Below, piece after piece: positions 23,801-27,353 of a stretch of 27,353 bases of DNA. Positions within the stretch are counted from its first letter, which is position 1, and the number at the start of each line of letters is the position of its first letter. The stretch is from an uncultured bacterium (lineage in GTDB: Bacteria > Armatimonadota > Zipacnadia > Zipacnadales > Zipacnadaceae), in contig CALFVE010000161.1 of NCBI GenBank assembly GCA_937928475.1, positions 1 to 27,353 on the forward strand. The letters are read 5' to 3'. Position numbers and translations under genes: made by a program. Under the pieces are notes generated by a model, which was not told where the DNA came from, did no database searches, and saw only the letters and a program-made list of their open reading frames with translations.

Positions 23801-24641
23801 GCGGTAGCGGCTCCAGACCTTCCTGGGTAATCTCTTTGGGCAGATTGCCTTGCGGGGAGAAGATGGCCTTGCCCCAGCACGCGCTGCTCTGGTACGGAAA
23901 GCCTGGCTTGGTGAGCAGGTCATAGGCCCAACCGGAGATGCCCAGGGTCTTCATCCCGTCCGCCGTCCCCCAGTGGTTCTGGAAAGTGGCCGCGGTCAGG
24001 TCTCCTGCCTTCAGGCGGTACTCGTCGCTCAGCGTCGTCCAGGGAAGGCGATACTCGAAGGTATAGCCCAGCCCGTCGGCGTGCTTCTTGTAGGCCGCTT
24101 GGTAAAACTCTGGCGGCACCACGCCGCCCTTCCAGCCTTGTTTGGGTTCGGAGTATGTCATCCCGTACAGCAAGTCCAGCACCGGCAGCTGCTTGCCGGT
24201 AAAGTACCACATGAGAATATGGACGCTGTTATAGTTGGGCTGCGCGTCATAACTACTCTCGTTGCCCGGATAGGTGGGCTTGAGGTACATGCGAAACTGC
24301 ATGGCATCAGCGTCCCAGCCCCACTGCGGGTTCACGTCGGGGTCGTGCATGTTCATCATCGGGGTGGGATCGCGGACCTCCGCGCCGATGTAGAAGGCCT
24401 CCTCGTCATACATGACGTAGGTGTTCACGCTCTGCATGGCGCGGGTCTCCGGGGTGATGTACGTGGTCACGCCCCCCGACTTGTCCCAGTCGGAAAGGTC
24501 GCCGTCAATCTTCACGCCGGGTGGCGCCGGCACCACGAAGATGCGCTGGTTGCGCGAGGCTGCGCCCTGAGCGAGAGCGCTACCCGCGACGGCGACCAGT
24601 AACACTACAATCCAGAGGTAGGGCTGTCGGACGGTCAGCAT
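20898..24641 (-). CDS. Secreted CBM9-like / beta-propeller / CBM9-like protein
   Basis: The 1247-residue product has a signal peptide (residues 1-24, WIVVLLVAVAGSALA then QG). Residues about 33-270 are a CBM9-like/DOMON domain (VKIDGDLSDWDKSGG, FYIGAEVRDPT). Residues about 284-350 are FlgD Ig-like (LTFTYELPQDAVV, WDGLDDKGDPLPPGTYKYKG). Residues about 395-880 are an NHL-type propeller (GLAVDGGKLYVACP, GLAVAENGNLYVANRG, GIALDRQNRLWVAEYN). An EF-hand-like calcium loop, DANGDRNAAVEE, is at 769-780. Residues about 1035-1247 are a second CBM9-like domain (DVRLIITRQNGKP). It probably binds glycans at the cell surface; no catalytic residues are recognised. GAGGAGGCGG lies 7-16 bases before the ATG. 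The closest family is multi-domain Armatimonadota/Planctomycetota secreted proteins. Confidence 0.85.
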   Translation of the reverse strand: MLTVRQPYLWIVVLLVAVAGSALAQGAASRNQRIFVVPAPPGVKIDGDLSDWDKSGGVTTYITPETRAMQSVNTYVMYDEEAFYIGAEVRDPTPMMNMHDPDVNPQWGWDADAMQFRMYLKPTYPGNESSYDAQPNYNSVHILMWYFTGKQLPVLDLLYGMTYSEPKQGWKGGVVPPEFYQAAYKKHADGLGYTFEYRLPWTTLSDEYRLKAGDLTAATFQNHWGTADGMKTLGISGWAYDLLTKPGFPYQSSACWGKAIFSPQGNLPKEITQEGLEPLPPTPLTFTYELPQDAVVTVTLLDENGSPIRNIVAAGKRGKGRVIEAWDGLDDKGDPLPPGTYKYKGLYHDELKVVWKLSVHNSGKPGYPTPDGKGSWGADHGAPTTCAAAGDRMILGWEVGECGWAVIATDLAGNKQWGGKWSCHTATADLEYVYFYGGMGDLGVMRVSVATGYQEKYTNNQQFAELPAGFTGKPGGLAVDGGKLYVACPRGGGLADNLIAEVDKVSGKLLRSTAVQAPGDEVLGHIALRSPTEMYAVLDGRVCVVSLADGACRPFAVERQQVQDAQGLAVAENGNLYVANRGRLHNISVFDKDGKFLRSIGKPGGRPRIGRWDGSGMLNPAGIALDRQNRLWVAEYNHNPKRISVWDTQSGKLVAEYFGGSEYSTYASVDPNDPTRVYCHGVQWKVDLDKGTWYPESVAFPDWSSFFTVLTGPNGRQYAYTRYLTVLMREGDTFTPVGGFFAPDYFRREPWYEEWVKAHPQARQVFWSDANGDRNAAVEEIHEPPFGIPYWGGAMDTRLALYSAGAQDGPVYAHRLKAARILPNGVPMWDLEQAERFGPGLRGYCNSCIGDPEEDAVYLLGGGYWGKKEYPGLNKYAGDGEHIWGYWKVATDWMVALNNGIPPKGTAWGMTKWMGKGGDFLAGLNYFGTIDLWTSDGIYVDKIYKDQRLGESGPDVINAEFFAGQFVRTKDGRYFILAGDSDGRVNELLGLDTVRRFGGTYTLTPEDVEKAAAERAAFAAQAAKGQSLVIHRLAGLDWSVAKAVTRRLDDQRSFKAALAYDENNLVLRYEVRSPAELTNAIGDPQLLFKGGNCLDVELQTDPSADPARKTAGRGDVRLIITRQNGKPICMAYFKEVAGSTEPPVTLTSPTGSEVFAKIVRIPVEMDYQAEPGGFTALVKVPLQALGLTLKPAGTQRLDVGYRFGNATGSQVAQRAYWSNTSALSNIIYDVPSELRMEPANWGTVVVE

Positions 24642-24720
24642 TGCGATTCCGCCTCCTCAGTCGGGTCTTAGGTTCTGCAACTCGGCTTCCGACGCGGCGC
24701 AACACCCGCCGGTTGGGTTC

Positions 24721-25773
24721 TCAGCCAAGGTCTGCCCACCGGAGCGTCACTGCCTCTCCGCGCCGGGCGCTTTCCATAATCGTCGCGATAAGTTGGTCTA
24801 CCACGTATCCGTCCCAGGCCGAAGGCTCGGGCGGCTCGCCGGCCTCAAACCGTCGTACCATCTCCGCCATTTCCACGTGAAAGGGATTGATCGCCGGATA
24901 GCGGTATTCTGTTACGCGGCCGCTCTCGGCCTCCTGATGCACCAGCAGGGCCGGATTGCGCTCCGGTTGGTTCCAGGTGACGGTGTACAGGTCCAGCCGC
25001 CCGGCCGGGGTGTTGATCTCCAGGCGCTCGTCCCAGCCGTTGCGCTCGTAGCCGGCATAGCGCAGCGGATGCCAGTGCGCCTCGAAATGGCAGGCCGCCC
25101 CCGAGGGCAGCCAGAAGAGCGCGTTGGTGGCGCGGTCAAAATCGAGCCCCTCGCGCGTCGTCGTGTGCCCGCAGACCCGTGTCGGCCGCCCCGCGTACCA
25201 GTGTATCAAATCCACGATATGACTGCCCCCACAGACCAAGGCCCCACCGCCATACGCCCGCACCGGGGCGGAGGGACGCTCCTTGGTCCACTCGCCCAGC
25301 GTCTCGTCCCACAGTTCTGCGTACGGCTGCCAGGTGCGCGCGTACAGGCTGATGATCGGCCCCATGTCCGCCAGCAGCCGTTTGGCCTGCTGTGCCGCCG
25401 GGAAGAAACGCTTCATGTAAGCGGTCGCGCAGAAACCCTCCGCCGCCTCCGCCGCCCGAGCGATCTCGGCGGAGGCTTCCGGGCTGTCGCTCAGCGTCTT
25501 CTCACAGATTACGCCCTTGCCGGCGGCAATCGCCGCCTGGCAGATCTCCCGGTGCGTGGAGGAGGTAGTAAGCACGCTGACTAGTTGCACCTCGGCGTCC
25601 TCGAGGAGCACGCGGTAGTCGCTCGTCCAGCGCGCTCCGTACCTCTCGGCCACCGGACGCGCCGCCTCCGGGCGCAGGTCGCAGACGTGGACAATGCGCG
25701 CTCCCGCCTTTTCGTACCCCTCATAGTGAAAGCGGGAGATGCCCCCGCAGCCGATGATGCCGACTTGGGTCAT
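24721..25773 (-). CDS. Gfo/Idh/MocA-family oxidoreductase
   Basis: The 350-residue product has the Rossmann start VGIIGCGGISRFHYEGY with a good GxGxxS pattern, and EKT at 91-93 where most members have EKP, keeping the catalytic Lys92. The substrate domain has GGGALVCGGSHIVDLIHW (175-192), with His185 and Asp188 in the expected places. It would oxidise a sugar, inositol or related hydroxyl in the cytoplasm. It is distinct from the oxidoreductase at 9915-11084 (no 135-175 insert, shorter end). The ATG at 25773 follows AGGAGGT by 11 bases, slightly long. A terminator upstream separates it from the alcohol dehydrogenase gene, so it starts a new transcript. The CBM9/propeller gene starts 79 bases... 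upstream of 24721 on the same strand order. Confidence 0.88.
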   Translation of the reverse strand: MTQVGIIGCGGISRFHYEGYEKAGARIVHVCDLRPEAARPVAERYGARWTSDYRVLLEDAEVQLVSVLTTSSTHREICQAAIAAGKGVICEKTLSDSPEASAEIARAAEAAEGFCATAYMKRFFPAAQQAKRLLADMGPIISLYARTWQPYAELWDETLGEWTKERPSAPVRAYGGGALVCGGSHIVDLIHWYAGRPTRVCGHTTTREGLDFDRATNALFWLPSGAACHFEAHWHPLRYAGYERNGWDERLEINTPAGRLDLYTVTWNQPERNPALLVHQEAESGRVTEYRYPAINPFHVEMAEMVRRFEAGEPPEPSAWDGYVVDQLIATIMESARRGEAVTLRWADLG

Positions 25774-25802
25774 TGCTTGCTTTGACCTCCTGGCGGCCAG
25801 AA

Positions 25803-25823
25803 CGACAGGCGTCCCGCCCGTCG
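25803..25823. repeat. Imperfect 9-base palindrome
   Basis: CGACAGGCG-TCC-CGCCCGTCG has one mismatch in nine pairs. It lies in the gap upstream of the Gfo/Idh gene, just before its ribosome site on the minus strand. It resembles the palindrome at 19482-19503. Confidence 0.45.
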
Positions 25824-25951
25824 CGCCGCAGCACCGGCCCCCGCTCCTGGCAGGTGAGAGGCGCCCTGTAGCGACCGCAGCCACGCCTGCCGCCCGCTGA
25901 TCCATTCCGGGCCTGGAGACCCCTCTCGCCACCGCAGGGGGCGGCACTTCC

Positions 25952-25965
25952 CCCCGCAAGCGGGG
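25952..25965. repeat. CCCCGC-AA-GCGGGG palindrome
   Basis: Perfect 6-base arms around an AA loop, in a context resembling the 11278-11302 element. Its right side touches the A run that serves as the T tract of the neighbouring minus-strand terminator. Confidence 0.5.
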
Positions 25966-25998
25966 AAAAAGAGGGAGCCGTGCGATAGATGGGCTCCC
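25966..25998 (-). terminator. Intrinsic terminator after the alcohol dehydrogenase gene
   Basis: On the minus strand GGGAGCC (25998-25992) pairs with GGCTCCC (25979-25973) across a 12-base loop and is followed by TCTTTTT (to 25966). It begins 21 bases past the stop at 26019. It ends the alcohol dehydrogenase transcript before the Gfo/Idh gene. Confidence 0.8.
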
Positions 25999-26018
25999 CT
26001 GAGCGCAAGGCTCCCCAC

Positions 26019-27044
26019 CTACCTCGGCAAGACCGCCACCTTCAGCGCCGCCGGATTCTCCCTCTTCACGCGCAGCGCCTCCTCCAGACGGCTAAGCGGG
26101 AAGCGGTGGGACACAATCTCCCGCCAGGGGATCGCCTCAGTCCGCAGCAGGCGCAAGGCCTCCGGCAAGAGCAGCGCCGGCGAGTCGTTGGCCGAGCGCA
26201 ACTGCTGCTTGTTCAGATGCATCCGCGTGGTGTCCAGAGAGATGACTCCGCCCGGCCCCCAGTCGTAGCCGACGAATACCACATAGCCGCCGAAGTCCGC
26301 CGCCTCCAGACACGCAGGCAGCGTCTGCGGCGGCGCAGTGACCAGCACCCGGTCGAAGCCCCCGTAGGGCTTGCCGCATTCGGCCAGGGCGGTTTCCTTG
26401 GTGTTCACCACCGCGTCGGCCCCCAGACGCTTGGCTACCTCCAGTTTGGCCGCGCTGCGCCCGGCGGCGACCAGCGGCCCCGCAATCAGCCGCCGCGCCA
26501 GGGCCAGCGCCATCAGCCCGATGGCGCCCGGCCCCACTACCAGCACCCGGTCGCTCAGCCCCATCTCCGCCACCTTAACCATGTCCAGCGCCACCCCCAC
26601 CGGCTCGGCCAGCATCGCGGCCAACGGATCCATATCCGGCGCCGGCACCGCGCTCTTGGCCGGAGTGAGCATCGCCTCCGCGAAGCCCTGGCTCTGGCCA
26701 CCCCAGAAGCCGAACGACTGCCGACATAAGTCCACCCGGCCATCCCGGCAGCGCTCGCAGTACCCGCAGAAAGAACTAGACTCCAGCGCCACCTGATCGC
26801 CGGGTTGGACATGCGAAACATGCTCCCCCACTTCCCGCACTATCCCCACGATCTCATGCCCGAAGGGCCGGGGTTCCGTGGCCAGATCGGCGGCAATTTC
26901 CAGATCATAGCCGCAGATGCCGCAGGCCAGCACCTCGACCAAGGCCTCCTCCGGCCCTGGCGGAGGCAGTTCTACCTCGCGAAAACTCACTTGGAAAGGC
27001 GCCTGCACATACGCGGCCTTCACAGTTCTAGTTGCACCCGTCAT
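26019..27044 (-). CDS. Zinc-dependent alcohol/polyol dehydrogenase (MDR family)
   Basis: The 341-residue product is a medium-chain dehydrogenase. The catalytic zinc ligands are Cys41 in ACGICGYDLE, His63 and Glu64 in FGHEIVG. The structural zinc site is complete: Cys93, Cys96, Cys99 and Cys107 in CGYCERCRDGRVDLC. The NAD(P) site is GPGAIG (171-176), with AEPVG at 146-150. It resembles the sorbitol, threonine and galactitol dehydrogenase group and would oxidise a secondary alcohol of a polyol or sugar. The exact substrate is unknown. AGGAGAGG lies 4-5 bases before the ATG. It follows the HemE-like partial gene by 48 bases with a heptamer array in between, suggesting one operon. Confidence 0.92.
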   Translation of the reverse strand: MTGATRTVKAAYVQAPFQVSFREVELPPPGPEEALVEVLACGICGYDLEIAADLATEPRPFGHEIVGIVREVGEHVSHVQPGDQVALESSSFCGYCERCRDGRVDLCRQSFGFWGGQSQGFAEAMLTPAKSAVPAPDMDPLAAMLAEPVGVALDMVKVAEMGLSDRVLVVGPGAIGLMALALARRLIAGPLVAAGRSAAKLEVAKRLGADAVVNTKETALAECGKPYGGFDRVLVTAPPQTLPACLEAADFGGYVVFVGYDWGPGGVISLDTTRMHLNKQQLRSANDSPALLLPEALRLLRTEAIPWREIVSHRFPLSRLEEALRVKRENPAALKVAVLPR

Positions 27045-27060
27045 GAGCCTCTCCTGCTAC

Positions 27061-27088
27061 GTTCCACGTTCCACCTTCCACCTTCCCC
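27061..27088 (-). repeat. Degenerate heptanucleotide array, 4 units, between two genes
   Basis: GTTCCAC (twice), CTTCCAC and CTTCCCC read on the plus strand. On the sense strand of the gene to the right they are GGGGAAG, GTGGAAG, GTGGAAC, GTGGAAC. They start 5 bases after the stop at 27093 and end 16 bases before the alcohol dehydrogenase ATG, so the array fills the spacer of an apparent operon. Confidence 0.78.
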
Positions 27089-27092
27089 GAAC

Positions 27093-27353
27093 CTAGTCTC
27101 TCAACTCGCGATGCGCGTAGCGGCACTCCCGCATGGCGTCGGCCAGGTGCACCACGTTCTCTAGCGGCCAGTCATCATATACGCCGCTGGAAAGCATCAG
27201 CCCGCCGCGCCGGGAGCCCAACTTCTCCACGCACTCCCGCACGTGCTCGAAGATGTCCCGACGATTGCCGAAGACCAGCACCCCCTGCATGTCCAGGCTC
27301 AGAAAAATGGCCACCCGCCCGCGCACATGCTCGCGCAGGTCCTCCAGCGAGTT
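27093..27353 (-). CDS. HemE-like (uroporphyrinogen decarboxylase family) protein, C-terminal part
   Basis: Only the last 86 residues lie in the window; the frame is open to the edge, so the start is missing. The visible part, VAIFLSLDMQGVLVFG then EHVRECVEKLGSRRGGLMLSS and PLENVVHLADAMRE, matches the C-terminus of the HemE-like protein at 19659-20729 (VLGSPRGGLLL, PLENVEALAQAMRD). It is therefore a paralogue in the same gene cluster. Whether it has the HSDG or HxCG motif cannot be seen here. It is 48 bases upstream of the alcohol dehydrogenase gene on the same strand. Confidence 0.85.
   Translation of the reverse strand, partial: NSLEDLREHVRGRVAIFLSLDMQGVLVFGNRRDIFEHVRECVEKLGSRRGGLMLSSGVYDDWPLENVVHLADAMRECRYAHRELRD

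Noticed and set aside
9915..25773. Recent duplication of the two Gfo/Idh genes
   Set aside because: They share only family motifs, differ in length and EKP/EKT, and show no DNA-level similarity that I can see.

Overview
The window is GC-rich bacterial chromosome with no rRNA, tRNA, CRISPR array, insertion sequence, phage gene, recognisable transporter or transcription regulator. It holds 21 protein genes, two of them cut by the window ends. The family mix suggests a free-living heterotroph of the Armatimonadota, or a similar Planctomycetota or Hydrogenedentota-type lineage. That mix comprises a DUF4838 glycosidase-like protein, a sialidase-fold protein, CBM9-like/NHL-propeller secreted protein, Gfo/Idh/MocA oxidoreductases, HemE-like proteins with an HSDG motif, and a membrane protein with a pseudopilin-like tail. 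The phylum is inferred from gene content only.

Layout. Positions 1-3922 (minus): DUF4838 protein (partial), sialidase-like protein abutting a flavodoxin-like protein, and a DUF456 membrane protein. Positions 4048-5277 (plus): a DUF4177-like/RbsD-like fusion and a DUF1003 membrane protein. Positions 5353-6714 (minus): an exported or anchored TIM-barrel glycosidase-like protein, divergent from a plus-strand run at 6963-14639 of class-III aminotransferase, unknown anchored protein, Gfo/Idh oxidoreductase and a 1065-residue secreted GATase-like/PHP-like protein. A strong two-way terminator at 14659-14687 separates this from a minus-strand amidohydrolase/cupin pair. Next come nnr (NAD(P)HX repair) and a polysaccharide deacetylase overlapping by 4 bases (plus). 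From 18500 to the right end everything is on the minus strand: TIM-barrel sugar isomerase-like protein, HemE-like protein, 1247-residue CBM9/propeller protein, Gfo/Idh oxidoreductase, zinc alcohol dehydrogenase, and the C-terminus of a second HemE-like protein.

How the genes may fit together. Secreted or anchored proteins (DUF4838, GH-like, CBM9/propeller, GATase/PHP-like) would bind or cut glycans outside the cytoplasm. Cytoplasmic dehydrogenases, isomerase, mutarotase-like and aminotransferase enzymes would process released sugars or amino-sugars. This is inference; no single pathway can be proven from the sequence.

The most unusual non-coding signal is a set of four degenerate heptanucleotide tandem arrays. 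Each begins within 0-5 bases of a stop codon (4632-4680, 19603-19658, 20867-20897, 27061-27088) and each is G-rich on the sense strand of the gene it follows. Several GC-rich palindromic elements fill the remaining longer gaps.
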